This document shows positions 1 to 12,000 of a DNA stretch of 64,000 bases, piece by piece. Under the pieces are notes generated by a model. It did no database searches and was not told the DNA's origin. It saw only the letters and a program-made list of their open reading frames with translations. This DNA is from Glandiceps talaboti (lineage: Eukaryota; Hemichordata; Enteropneusta; Spengelidae): assembly GCF_964340395.1 (NCBI RefSeq), contig NC_135564.1, positions 18,581,431 to 18,645,430 of the forward strand, read 5' to 3'. The stretch's first letter is position 1; each line of letters starts with the position of its first letter. The translations under genes were made by a program, and so were the position numbers.

Positions 1-936
1 TCATTTTGAAGCGACGGACATTTTCTCAATCGATCTAGAATTAAATAACTTCATTTCTGCCAGAATATTTTCGTAACACAGCCAAACCATATACTTTTGT
101 TTTGATAGTATTGGGGTTTGTATTTCAAAAAGAGGTTACGAAATATTGGCTTTGAAACAGTAAAATACTACATTACGAAGAATGAGGCAGTGGTGTTCAA
201 CAATGTCCGACCGACTGCAGACATGATTTGACTTCTGACTGAATAATCTTTTTAGCTTAGAACTATCATAATAAACTATCAAATTTCTCCAAAAAAGGGG
301 AATTATACTTACAATTTTGGAATGATACTTACTGAAAAAGTTCTTCACTCAATCACTGTGGTCAGCCGAGCTCTGCACTCCACCACGGACTGAATCTGAC
401 GCGACAACTGTAAGTCACGTGACAATTTACGTTCGATGTAGCAAACAGAAGTTTTCAGCGCATTGTCAAATATATAACTTCTGAGGAGCAATTTTAGAAG
501 GGCCCAATCACTATATATTTTGGTTTTTGGGCGTAAAAATTAACAATAATCCTCGAGACTTGGCGAATATGTCCGTTTGAGTCTCGGTAACATGTATGTG
601 GAGAGATAATACAGATATTATATGAAAATTAAGATTTAAATTTAAAAAAACCTCACTTCCCCCCATGGTTGACTTTTTATGCATCGAACATATAAACTGT
701 CGATTTTGGAGTCCCTGATATCACCAATTTAAATCAGTTCCTGTGGTTGAAACCTGATATATGAGATTGTATTATCATTCCCTGTTGTGTCAATCTTTAA
801 CACTTCAAGAGGCACATCGGAAAGTATTGAATCATAATCTCAAAACGTTAAGGGGAAACAAAATTTTCTCCCTAAAGATGATTTCCCCCTATGGTAGATT
901 TTTTCCGCATGTATATTCCCCCTAATCCTCAGATAG

Positions 937-1013
<77 letters not shown>

Positions 1014-1126
1014 TTATTATCATATATATCTTTCGAAACATCAGGATCAAATTTATTTATCAGGACTGTTCTACTCATTATTGCACTCATGTATATATAC
1101 ATATAATTAACGATACACATGAATAT
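1..1126. other. Intergenic DNA, no gene recognised
   Basis: No convincing coding exon was found on either strand. A palindromic CACGTG E-box lies near 416-421, and a donor-like GTAAGT on the minus strand lies near 328-333, so a divergent first exon running left out of the window is possible but weakly supported. The right end carries an AT dinucleotide tract. Confidence 0.4.
941..1009. repeat. (AT)n microsatellite
   Basis: An uninterrupted AT dinucleotide run of about 69 bases lies about 120 bases upstream of the ZNF-A promoter block. A similar TA/GATA tract sits in the same relative place before the ZNF-B promoter (14317-14438), so the tract may have been part of the duplicated unit. Confidence 0.9.
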
Positions 1127-1131
1127 CGTTT

Positions 1132-1277
1132 GAGGGCGCTTTTCAAATCAACACACTGCTAGCTATAGTACACAAAATGGCGGACGCCCTGAAGAAACTT
1201 ATAATTTGTCGCGTCTGGAGGTAACATTTATTGTTAAAACTGTTGTAGGGGCACCATTATATCCATCGACTAGCTAG
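1132..1277 (+). promoter_or_regulatory. ZNF-A promoter and noncoding exon 1
   Basis: This block recurs before all four zinc-finger genes. It opens with GAGGGCGCTTTTCAAATC, contains a YY1-like ATGGCGGAC at 1177, and ends in CGACTAGCTAG directly before GTATGT, a good splice donor at 1278-1279. Homology with the other copies continues into the intron (TTTTCATTCTCAT...CCGTTA), which argues for segmental duplication. It also holds a 15-codon upstream ORF (1177-1224). Splicing to the acceptor ending at 8990 would place it in the 5' UTR of ZNF-A. The transcription start itself is not visible. Confidence 0.65.
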
Positions 1278-1527
1278 GTATGTACCAGGGTATGTACTTT
1301 TCATTCTCATTTCCGTTACATTTCACACAATGATCATGGTATATCCGATACGGATACCGTACGCGTACGCAGATTTATTTGATTGTCTTCAGTATGCTAT
1401 TAAATAGCACTGTAGCAGGTCCTGCTTGCAGACAGATAGTCGTGTTTAGGGTTGTGTCAGCAAGCAAGACTAGTTCTATCCGAGCTGCAATAATTGTAGC
1501 TTTGTTTTTGTTTACAACTATTTTTAT

Positions 1528-1650
1528 TAGCATAACTGAACTGAGGTTCAGTCGCCCGGCGTCTGTCTGTCTGTGTGTGTATGCGTGTAAACAATTAAAG
1601 TCAAAAACTGTTGAACCGATTGCCAAAGATAACAGAGTTCATCCATGTTT
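1528..1650 (+). repeat. Helentron/'pearl'-like repeat fragment
   Basis: Starts with the imperfect palindrome ACTGAACTGAGGTTCAGT, followed by a short GTCT/GT microsatellite and the 'AAAACTGTTGAACCGATT' segment. The same order is seen at 16500-17040, 17233-18130, 22426-22560 and 34262-35600. It interrupts the distal end of the minus-strand transposase pseudogene beginning at 2401. Confidence 0.5.
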
Positions 1651-2401
1651 TTCTGTTTGCGTAATAATCTACTGGTAATGTCTTGGGGTCGATGTTCTTA
1701 AAACATCTCGGCTTCATTGCTTTTCCTATCACTAGTGGTCTTTCTTTCTCTCCTATCATATTCGCGCAGAGCATGACTGTGAGTCTCTCTTTTGATTTCT
1801 TGCCTCCCCTACATTCTTCTCCCTTCATAATTAGAGTTCTGTTTGCAGTTGATCGATAGAAGAGTCCCGTTTCGTCCATGTTGTACACGTCTCTAGGCTC
1901 GTATCCCTCAAGCAGTGATGGTAACTTCTCTTTCCAGTCTTTGATAACATTATTATCAACATCTCCACTTTCACCATTCATGGTGATAAACACGATGTTG
2001 TGACGTTTCCAGAAACTGTCCAGCCAACCGTTCGATCCCTTGAAGTCGTCGACACCTAAGTCTCTGGCAAACGGCAACGTTCGTTCTTGCATCATGGGGC
2101 TACTTACACTCTTACAGGGATTTTTCTCGCCACGGCATCTTTAAACCACTCCCATGTCAGCGTATTGATTTCTTCATTACCAGTCTTTCGGATTTTTCTT
2201 CGTCGATCTCCCGGAGCGTTGCTTTCAAACTCATTTTAAAAATATGGCTTTCCGTTTCAAAATGTTCTGAATCTGGGTACGCCCAACACCGTACTTCTCC
2301 GCTAGTTTGCGTGACCCCACTGAACCACCACTCATCTCGTGCAGACAAATCATCTCGATCTTCTCATTCAATGTTAACGTCTTCCGAATACTCTTTGCCA
2401 T
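1617..2401 (-). pseudogene. Tigger/pogo-like transposase remnant
   Basis: Starting from the ATG at 2401 and reading leftwards, the protein begins MAKSIRKTLTLNEKIEM, followed by a helix-turn-helix with GSRKLAEKYGVGRTQIQN, typical of the CENP-B/pogo N-terminal DNA-binding domain. After a frame change, a second stretch (2095-1617) holds the CENP-B-type WLDSFWKRHN motif and then the first catalytic aspartate of a DDE domain in YNMDETGLFY. The remaining catalytic acids are missing: the copy is truncated where the repeat at 1528-1650 begins. It sits in the ZNF-A intron and is not functional as an enzyme. Confidence 0.75.
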
Positions 2402-2503
2402 GTGAGTTTGATAATACACAGGAGCTATAGTTGCGATACGATACATATGATGCGAAAGCATAGAATGGTACAAGAATGAAGTCATCGTTCTGATTATAAG
2501 CAC

Positions 2504-3355
2504 AGTGGCTACTATTGATGTTTTTGTTTAGCCCACGTGTGAATATGATGATGCACTTTGCATGCTTTGACCTATGACCCACCTTTTTGATGTTCGTGTT
2601 TGTCTCCGCACTTTAAACTGTTACTCCTTTCAGTGCTCAGAAAGTGTTAAAACGACCATTACTGGCACAATAACGTATATTGGCGGTCAGTCGCTTGATG
2701 TTACCATGCCGATGTCCCCCACTTGGCTGTTGTGAATAACATACACACCTTATTATTTCCCCGGGGGTTATGAATGACGTGGACATTAACACTTCACCCA
2801 CCGATGAGTTAAACAAAAGCGTGGTAGACCCAAACAAAACATCGGACTGCCTTTCATAAATTTCTGTGAGAATTGGCAGTTTGGAAGAATAGATAGAATA
2901 GATAGAATAAAAGATACTGACCGTAATACAATGTACACAGTTTTGTTAACAAACCGGGGTGGTAACAAGTGGCCACTGGCCACGTTACAAAGGTGGCCAT
3001 TCTGTCAGGTGTCATTACAATGGTAAATTGGATGAGACTGCCACAAAGTGACCGCTGTGAGAAGGTGACCACTCTATCAGGGTAACCACTAAGACAGGTT
3101 TGACTGTATATTGCAAAGATACAAAATGTAATATCAGGAATTCATACACAAGTGAACCAAAACATTAAAAAATGTATGCAAATATATCTAACAACATGAC
3201 CACACCCATAGCAACAGCAAATTATCGCGTATATCGCAAAGATAGCAACATGGTTGGATAGGCAACTGGATAGTCATTCAGCAAATGAACACCTATTGTT
3301 AGTATGGACTAGCATATGGATAAATATTTTTAAAAACTACAGTTGTGCTACAACG
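2504..3355. other. Intronic DNA with an isolated tandem-repeat fragment
   Basis: No coding exon is seen. Around 3150-3300 there is a copy of the 'ATGTATGCAAATAT...AGCAACATGACCACACCCATAGCAACAGC' type of repeat that is tandemly arrayed at 17540-18130. Short AGATAGAATAGATAGAATA repeats occur near 2889. Confidence 0.5.
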
Positions 3356-3945
3356 TCATTGGCGGTATTTTTTCTTTTTCTCCCTTTCTTTTTTTGAATT
3401 TAAAGGGGCATGTTTAACTGTGATTTCAAGAAACTTTGAACTGAAATTACCGTATGCCTGATTTACATCTTGACAATTATAGATGTCTTCCCAAGTTTCT
3501 GCACCCAGTTCCTGTAAGAAATCCTCTTTATTGTACTTGGAAAAGTCCCTAGATTGGCCACAGTAAGTTACTTCAGAGAGTGAGATGTTCAAATTATTCA
3601 TGAATGCAAAGATAGGCAGGTGGTCAGAAATATCTGCATAAATAGTACCAGAATCAATGGATTTACGGCTTAGATTCGTGAAGAGGTGGTCAATTGTTGT
3701 CTTGGAGTGTTGTGTTATTCGTGTGGGAGTTTTAATAACTTGTTGATAGTGCAAACAGGAAAGCGTGTTGAGCAGTTTTTCTGAGGTAGTTGAGAGTTGA
3801 TTCACATCAATATTTAAGTCACCTGTTATAATACATCCATTATATTTGCGTTCAAAATCAATTAGTATCTTCTCAAGGTTTTCAATGAAAATGTCTCCAT
3901 TTGAATTTGGTGGCCTGTAAATGATGCCTAAAATATAGGATTTAC
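3356..3945 (-). pseudogene. LINE endonuclease-domain remnant
   Basis: An open minus-strand frame runs from about 3945 to 3356. It reads GIIYRPPNSN, then GDLNIDVNQ, then TTIDHLFTN and ISDHLPIF. These are the ordered motifs of the apurinic-type endonuclease (EEP fold) at the N-terminus of non-LTR retrotransposon ORF2, as in the Jockey/CR1/L2 branch; the SDH motif carries the catalytic histidine. The frame ends in a lysine/glutamate-rich stretch before the expected reverse transcriptase, which is absent. It is a truncated, dead copy inside the ZNF-A intron. Confidence 0.7.
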
Positions 3946-4009
3946 CTTTATTGAAAGGAAACTGTAACTACTAGTGATTTCATTGAATTAACCCTTAGCA
4001 TGGGAATTA

Positions 4010-5697
4010 TTTTTTTCAGCAGTCTCATTCTCTAAAGTAGCCACTAAACTGTCCCAATACTTATATACAGCCTCTACAGCTTGGAATACTGACAGCCAAC
4101 AGTTGTTACAAAGCTACCTGCATTTCACCTAACACATTGAATTTCTCTGAGCTTATTATAACATACAGGTGAAGCATTAAAAAGCTTAAACAGATTATCT
4201 AAAACTAGCTGATACTTCTTCAGTGAATCAATATAACTAGCAGCCTGGGAACTAGCAAGACTTAAACAGTGTGCAGCACAATGTACAGAAATTAATGTTT
4301 TGTTTACATCACGCCTTAGCCTATAGCAGCAACTCCATTTTTCCTGCCTGTCATCACTGCTGCACCGTCACTTCCAAATCCTACAAAATTATCTAAGGGA
4401 ATGTTTCTACCTTGCAAAATTTCACCAACACTACATGTATGAATAATCATTTCTGCTTTCCCATCTTGAACTTCAACATTACCTAAAAAATAATTTCTTG
4501 GTTTACCCTCAATGACTAATTGAATTACTACAGACATTACTCTACGTACAACTATATCTACACTCTCCTCTACCATGATGCCAAAGACACAACTAGACTG
4601 AATGTCTATCAATACCAGAGTCTATAACTTCTGCTATGGCTTCTTCCATGTCGTCGATCGAGGAGTGATGGTTTTAATTTTAGCTGCTCACCAGAAACGT
4701 TTTTCAAGTCAGGACATTCGTTCTCCTTCAGCAGGTCAACCAGCGATGTAAACTTTGACTGTGGCATATCTCCTTTCACCAACCAATTATGTGCACTTCA
4801 TCTGGGCTTGCAGTGTACTGGATGACTTCTCAGTAGCTGCTGCTGAGGCTTTTATGAAACTCTATGAATAAGAAGAGAAAGAGAGAAAAATAAATAACAT
4901 GTCATTATAGGGACATATGAACTTATTGGCCATTTTCATACAGAGAGGTACATCACACATGGAAGTTCCCATCTGTAATCATGGAGGCGGCCATATTTGT
5001 TTACATTCTCACTACACTACTGTAAAATACAATTAAAACCATATGTCAGCATCATCAGGAACTTTACATCTGTCTTACAAAACATATAAATATTCGTAAA
5101 AATGCAATACTAAAGTTGATTTGTGTTCATCATGTGACACATGTAAATGAAAAATTACCGATCGCATGGATATGGGTGATCGATGTTAGTGGAGATGGAC
5201 ATGGCCGAGCAAAAACCGCTAAGTGCAGTTAGGACAAGTACAATGCACCTAGTGATTACACGTTAAGTTAATTACCTTTCAGCCGGTTCTCGCTAACAAA
5301 ATGTCAAGATACATGTAGTCTCTGTTGGTTTGGTGACAATCTAGTGCTGACTTCTGAAAGTTTTTGCAGCCATCAACAAACTTATTCTTCTTCTTTTCTG
5401 CCTTACACCACTTACAAAACATGGCACCGTTCATATACTCAAGCCAGGGATATGTTGTTAAGCACTGCGAAAGAAGTGTTCATGTCGGCCACCCTTCTTT
5501 GAACATTTCAAGGCTGGGGCACTGTCAAGATGGACTGCTGCAGACGGTCTCTTTCCATTTTCTTTCTCGGGAATATTTTCACTTCTCCCGACGAGAGGTG
5601 GTGGCTTTGATGACGTGGTAGTTGATTCAGAGAAACTTGTGCGAGATATCGGAGCAAAGAAATCTTTCATGGTTGTGATCGATGTGATGCAGATCAA
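4010..5697 (-). pseudogene. hAT-type transposase-like remnant (ZNF862/SCAND3-like)
   Basis: Reading leftwards, the N-terminal piece (5697-5458) begins near MKDFFAPISRTSF and is serine/lysine rich. A middle piece (4612-4316) contains LDNFVGFGSDGAAVMTGRKN, a hallmark of domesticated-type hAT transposases related to ZNF862. A further piece near 4300-4100 resembles the family's CAAHCLSLASSQA and 'LKKYQL' segments. Frames are broken and stops occur, so this is a remnant. The matching C-terminal dimerisation part lies on the opposite strand at 6071-6880, suggesting an inversion or two elements. Confidence 0.65.
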
Positions 5698-6070
5698 AGT
5701 TCTGTCTGCCTTTTAAAGCTACAAACTCCATTTGTCGGATGAATCAAAGTCTTTTGGGGATAAATAAAAGTGGAGATCATCATGTGAAAATGCTCGACAA
5801 GTGTCAAAATGTACACAAATTGCAACGTGTTTCCCATGCTTGCCACCACGCTTGATGTTTGACTTTCTCATTTGAATGAACGTACATTGTCACCGTCATT
5901 GAATATAGATCGTAATGGGTCCCAGGGACCCACAGGTGAAAATTCAAGTGGGTCCCATTCAAATGCATTGCGTCTGGGATGCGGAATAACACGTTAACGC
6001 AAACCCTGCACAATAAAAACCCAGTCACTGTTGGATTGCTTCAACAGATCAAACAGTTCGTTGCAACAAC

Positions 6071-6880
6071 ATGTATGTTGATCGTTGTAATTTAGTGTTT
6101 CAACGCGATGACATCAGTCTGTCAATTATTCAACCAATGATTATATCAACCGTGGCAGAACTAGAAACCAAATTAGAAACCAAATTAGAACCGGTAGGAT
6201 TAGGACCCTATGAGCATCAGTTTCACAACGAATTCAATACCAACAACAAGTATTATTATGGCCATGCGTTAATGACTGCACATCAAGATCACGTCACTGG
6301 TTTCGCAAATGCTTTTATCGAGCACTTAGTTATGAGAATGGGTGAGCGATTTCCAGCAGAATGCACCAACATCCTCGAATGTTTGGACCATGTGCTGAAC
6401 GCAAGTTAATACCCAGAGCAAGACAATCAGCTTTGTGAGTACACCACAGATTCGTTAGATTCACTTTTTAACCATTATGGAGTAAATCACAGCAATCCTG
6501 ACCTTGACCCACTTGTTGATGGTGAGACTCTGAGATTGGAGTTCAGACCACTGAAATTTGCCTTATGTGCACATGGTCACCCTTGTTTCAGTGAAACATG
6601 TCATTTGATACATGTAATTCAGGAGTATGCAGACATGTATCCCGAATTCAGAAAATTGGCTTGTATTGCGACAGTACTTCCAGTATTATCCATCCCATGC
6701 GAGCGAGGTTTCAGTTACCAGAATAGGATAAAATCTGCTCAACATAACAGGCTCTCTGATGAACACGCCAATAACTCAATGTTGCTATCTATGGAGAGGG
6801 CCCCTTTGCATGACTTTCTGCTGGACAGAGCTAGGCAGATTTTCTTTTCTCAGACAAAGAGGGATGCAACAAAATTTTAG
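6071..6880 (+). pseudogene. hAT transposase C-terminal remnant
   Basis: Two plus-strand frames (6071-6409 and 6536-6880) separated by a stop and frame change. The second contains PVLSIPCERGFSYQNRIKS and RLSDEHANNSMLLSME, which match the hAT C-terminal dimerisation region (CERGFS...NRIK). The intact LSIPCERGF motif supports the family assignment. It is opposite in orientation to the hAT pieces at 4010-5697. It lies in the ZNF-A intron. Confidence 0.65.
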
Positions 6881-7369
6881 ACTCAGCTAGAATTATTGAC
6901 AAGGAAGTAAATGAAGTTTGTATTGCTGTTATGTAAACTTTACGATCGTTTAAAGTTTAGATCAGAACTGGTTCTCATGTTCATGTCTCCAGTATTCAAG
7001 TTTTCGAGGTCACAAGTTGAGTTGTGTGTTTTGATGTACTCGTACTTGATTAATGGCCTGTTAGTATTTCAAGTACAAAACAAATGTACAATGTTGGGCA
7101 AATGTTAACATCATAGTTAACTGTTCTCAGTTACTCTGATGTCGAAACAAAGTACATGTACTACAGTGTCGCTGAAAAATATTATTTTATATTTTTATAT
7201 TCACAAGACGCAACATTTTTTATCAGTGCTAACTGCTTTGTTACATTGTACACATCATTGACGTCTTGCGTCTGTAGTACGTATTATGAGCGAGATAGTT
7301 TCAGAGTTGCTGCCACATGTAGTGGGCAGTTTAAGATTAAAATGAATTAGTGTAAAGTATGACATACTA

Positions 7370-7537
<168 letters not shown>

Positions 7538-7816
7538 ATTGGCAGTTCCACAAAAGCTATTTCATTTCCTGTTCTTTTTGTTATTGTATACACGATATTG
7601 AAACCATGAGGCTCAACCCGTAATGTTAGGTAAACACTGATTATAATATTTGCGGTCGGTTGACCGACATACATTACATTTGTAAAAGATGGTTTTAAAA
7701 CATTGTTATTGATAAAATACACTGAATTTAGATATGGCAAAACTAAATTTCCACAACTGCCACATCAATTAACACTACCTTGATTTTTCATGGTATGTTC
7801 TATCGGTACTATAAAC

Positions 7817-7835
7817 CCGGAAGTAAAATGGCGGC
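7817..7835 (+). promoter_or_regulatory. Candidate alternative ZNF-A promoter: ETS plus YY1-like sites
   Basis: CCGGAAGT is directly followed by AAAATGGCGGC. Adjacent ETS and YY1 motifs are a common core-promoter combination in animal genes. They lie 1.2 kb upstream of the ZNF-A start, inside its long intron. A reverse-strand CCGCCATTTT lies further on at 8425-8434. Function is inferred from motifs only. Confidence 0.35.
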
Positions 7836-7837
7836 GT

Positions 7838-8990
7838 ATCAAAATTAGGTCGATACACAAATTTCAATGGGCTTTGCATACAACATACACAATGAAAAAG
7901 AATCACCATGAACACTGGTGGCCATAGTTGTTGTTTAATTTCACAATATGCATTATAACTCAGAAGTTGAAGTTGATGATTTTTTTAAATTTAAATGGTT
8001 GCATTTGGTGACCATTTTAGGTCATCATTATATTAAAATCATGAAATATTTAAGTTGATATTATTGGTCTTTCTGTTACGTGTTAGCAAAAGTACAATAT
8101 CGTTGCCTTTATATTTGTATATAATGAGAATGAGACTTGTTCACAGTTCTATATTGTAACCCTTGTCTAAATCCATTCTAAACTCAGTCTTTGCACACTG
8201 ACTTTTTTCAATCACAGTTTTTGATTAGTTTTCTCAGAAAAGATAAAACTGTTTCAAACTAAATATCAAAAGACGAGTACAGTTTCAAAACTCTAAAAAA
8301 GTTACATATATATGTACACATAGTGACATACACATCGCGTCTGGGGGAAATATCGTAATACATGAGACTTACTACCTTACTGTTGAGGACTCCAAAACCT
8401 CGCTATAGTTCGTGTTGTCACTACCCGCCATTTTGGAAAATACATGTTTTCATTGTCACACGATGTATGATGATGTCTAACTACTAACTAAAGTCTTTTC
8501 AGAGTAACATCGAACAGAAAACTAATGATCAGACACAATGTCACCATTTTATCAAAAGGTATATGAGGCTGTTTTATATTTTTAACGACATTCACGAATG
8601 CTAGTCAAAAGTCTACAGCATCATATTGGCAGGTATTAAATTCACAGCTAGCTGTGGTCATTTCACACCTCGTCTTTGTAAATAGTTGAGTATTAACGAA
8701 ATTATATAATGAGATAACTCCTAAACAGTGAATAACTTTGACACATTCACTAGTTTGTCACTCATTGAGGAAGGGTGTGATTCAAAATTTGGAGTCACCA
8801 GTTTGGCTAAAATAGCGTAAGTCTAAGTACATAGAATGTGCATGCGTAGTGATTGAGCTGCAATGCATCCTTGGGTGAACCACCAATTTTTTATCGCATA
8901 CTATACAACGTGCATGCGTACTAGTCATTTAGCAGCTGTGCGAGCTATTAAAACACATATTTAGTAAAGTTATTTTATTATTTTTAACAG
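7838..8990. other. ZNF-A intron, 3' part
   Basis: AT-rich with no coding exon recognised. It ends in TTATTATTTTTAACAG, a polypyrimidine tract and AG at 8989-8990. The same acceptor and the following ATTCTCAAGTTAC recur before ZNF-B (18250), and in altered form before ZNF-C and ZNF-D. Confidence 0.6.
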
Positions 8991-9031
8991 ATTCTCAAGT
9001 TACAAGGTCAAGTATCCAGAGTTCACAAAAT

Positions 9032-12000
9032 ATGGAAAAGGAGATAGTCAAGTGGGAAGATTCAAAGGAACAGCAAGGCATGGAAAAGATGACAGAAGAG
9101 CAGAAAGACAGAATAAATTTGTCAGGTTTGAATTGCCCTCTTAATGAACCAAACCAAGTTAGAGATGATAACAAACAGACACAAGACATGGAGAGATTGA
9201 TAATCAATAAGGAAGATACTAGCAACCATGGGATGCTTCATGTACACCATTATGGAAAAGATAACATACAGGGTAATTTGGTAGATTCACTTAACTGTCT
9301 CACTGAACTATCCACTGACAAAGATGAAAGACAGTCACAAGATACAAAGGATGTTTTGATTAAACAAGACAATAATGTCATTAACATAAAGACTCTTCCT
9401 GACAAAATAACTTGTATCACTAGTCTTGGTTTGTCGAACAAAGTTCAAAGTCAGTCAAATACCAATGAAGAAAATGTTTGTATTGGGGTACATGTGAAAC
9501 AGAAAGAACATGTTGATTCTGTACAAAATTATTGGAAAGTAACAAGTGAAGATTGTCAAAGAGATGAAAACCCTGATCCTGCCCAAACTGTCCATCATGA
9601 GACAACTGACCAATCAGAGGTAGCAGAAGATGTTGACCAGAACACAGGATCTATGACTTATGAACACACTGCCCATGGTCCTAGAGAACCCTTTCCTGTT
9701 GCAATAAATCAAGTTGTCTGTGATTCTCAACTGAAGACAGAAAGTAGAAATATTGACCTAAGCCTCAAGATTGAAGGTCCCCAAATGACATGTGGAAGCC
9801 ATGCACAGATAGAGAATGGTCTCTTTTTTTCTGAAAAGTATCATTTAACAACATATGCATTTGTGAATGATAACAGTCACCCAGACATGAGTAGCCAACA
9901 AAAAACATATGCTTGTAAAGAATGTGGGAAAAGATTTTCTAGCACTGGTCTTCTCAGGGTACATTATAGAAACCATACAAATGTAAGACCATTTGTTTGT
10001 AAAGAGTGTGGGAAAGGTTTTTATGCAAGTGGTGATCTAAAGAAACATATGGTAGTCCACAAAAATGAAAGACCTTTTGCATGTAAAGAATGTGGTAAAA
10101 GGTTCAAGCATATTTCTACTCTGAGGAAACATGTCAAAATTCACAAAGATGATGTTGACAATAATACAGGATCTGTGACATATGATCACATTACCCATGG
10201 TCTGGGAGAACCCTCTTCATTTGGAGTAAATCAAGTGTGTGATTTCCATCTGAAGACAGAAAGTAGAAATGATGAACTAAAAGACAACATTGAAGGTCCT
10301 CAAATGACACATGAAAGCGCTGCACAGATAGACAGTGGTCATTATTTTTCTGAAAATGATTCCTTTCACAATGACAGTAGTCATCCAGACATTCTTGTGA
10401 GTTGCCAACAAAAACCATTTATATGTAAAGAGTGTGGCAAAGATTTTACTCAAAAGTCCAGTCTGAAAGTTCACTTGACAAGGCATACAAATGAGAGACC
10501 ATTTGTATGCAAAGAATGTGGGAAAGGGTTTAAATATAAGAGTACTCTGAAGAGACACATAAGAAGTCACAAAGGTGAAAGACCATTTATATGTAAAGAG
10601 TGTGGTATAGAGTTTAATCATAGTTTAAGTCTAAAGAAACATATAAGAACTCACACAAATGAAAGACCATTTGTATGTAAAGAATGTGGTAAAGGGTTTA
10701 ATCAAAAGGGTCATCTGAAAGGCCATATTTTAATCCACACAAATGAAAGACCATTCAAATGTGAAGAGTGTGGTAAAGGGTATAAAGAATTGAAGGTTCT
10801 TGAGAAACACATGAACATCCATAGAAATGAAAGACAATTTGTATGCAAAGAGTGTGGAAAAGGATTTAATCACCAAAGTAGTCTTTTTGGGCATGTTTAT
10901 GTTCACAAAAATGACAGACTGTTTGTATGCAAAGAGTGTGGGAAAGGGTTTAAACAAAGTCACCATCTTAAAACACACATTAGAATCCATTCAAATGAGA
11001 GACCATTTCTATGTAAAGAATGTGGCAAAGGTTTTAAACGAAAAGGTGATGTGACAAAACATATGGGAATGCACACAAATGAAAGGCCATTTGTATGCAA
11101 TGTATGTGGGAAGAGTTTTAATAGAAGTAATGATCTGAAGGTACATACTAAAATCCACACAAATGAGAAAGACTTTCTGTGTGAAGAGTGTGGTAAAAGG
11201 TTTATACAAATGAGCTGTCTGAAGGCACATATGAGAATTCACACAAATGAAAGATCATTTGTATGCCAAGAGTGTGGGAAGGGTTATTATAAAAATAGTG
11301 AGCTGAAAACACATATGCTAACTCACACAAATGAGAAACCATTTGTATGCAGTGAGTGTGGGAAGGGTTGTTACAGAAAGAGTGATCTGAAGCAACACAT
11401 GAGAACCCATACAAACGAAATACCATTTGTTTGCAATGAGTGTGGGAAGGGTTTTTATACAAATACTGATATGGAGAAACATATGAGAATCCACACAAAT
11501 GAGAAACTGTTTTCCTGTAAAGAATGTGGGAAGGAGTTCTGTAGGAATGATGATCTGAAGAAACATATGAGAATCCACACAAATGAGAAACTATTTCTGT
11601 GTGAAGAGTGTGGTAAAGGGTTCTCACAAAAGAGCTCTCTAAAAGCACATATGATGATCCATGCAAATGAGAAACCATTTGTATGCAAGGAGTGTGGGAA
11701 GGGTTTTTATAGAAATTGTGATTTGAAGATACATATAAGAATCCATACAAATGAAAAGCCATTCGTGTGCAAAGAGTGTGAGAAGGGTTTCTGTAGAAAT
11801 TGTGATCTTAAGACACATATGAGAATTCACACAAATGAAAGACCATTTGTTTGCAAAGAGTGCGGCAAGGGTTTTCATAGAAATTATGAGCTGAAGACAC
11901 ATATGGTAATCCACACAAATGAGAAACCATTCTGCTGTGAACTGTGTGATAAAGGTTTTTACAGAAATTATGAGCTGAAGACACATATGCTAATTCACAC

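Noticed and set aside
136-348. Small minus-strand gene at the left edge
   Set aside because: Only a short frame and a donor-like site; no domain or conserved partner exon within the window.
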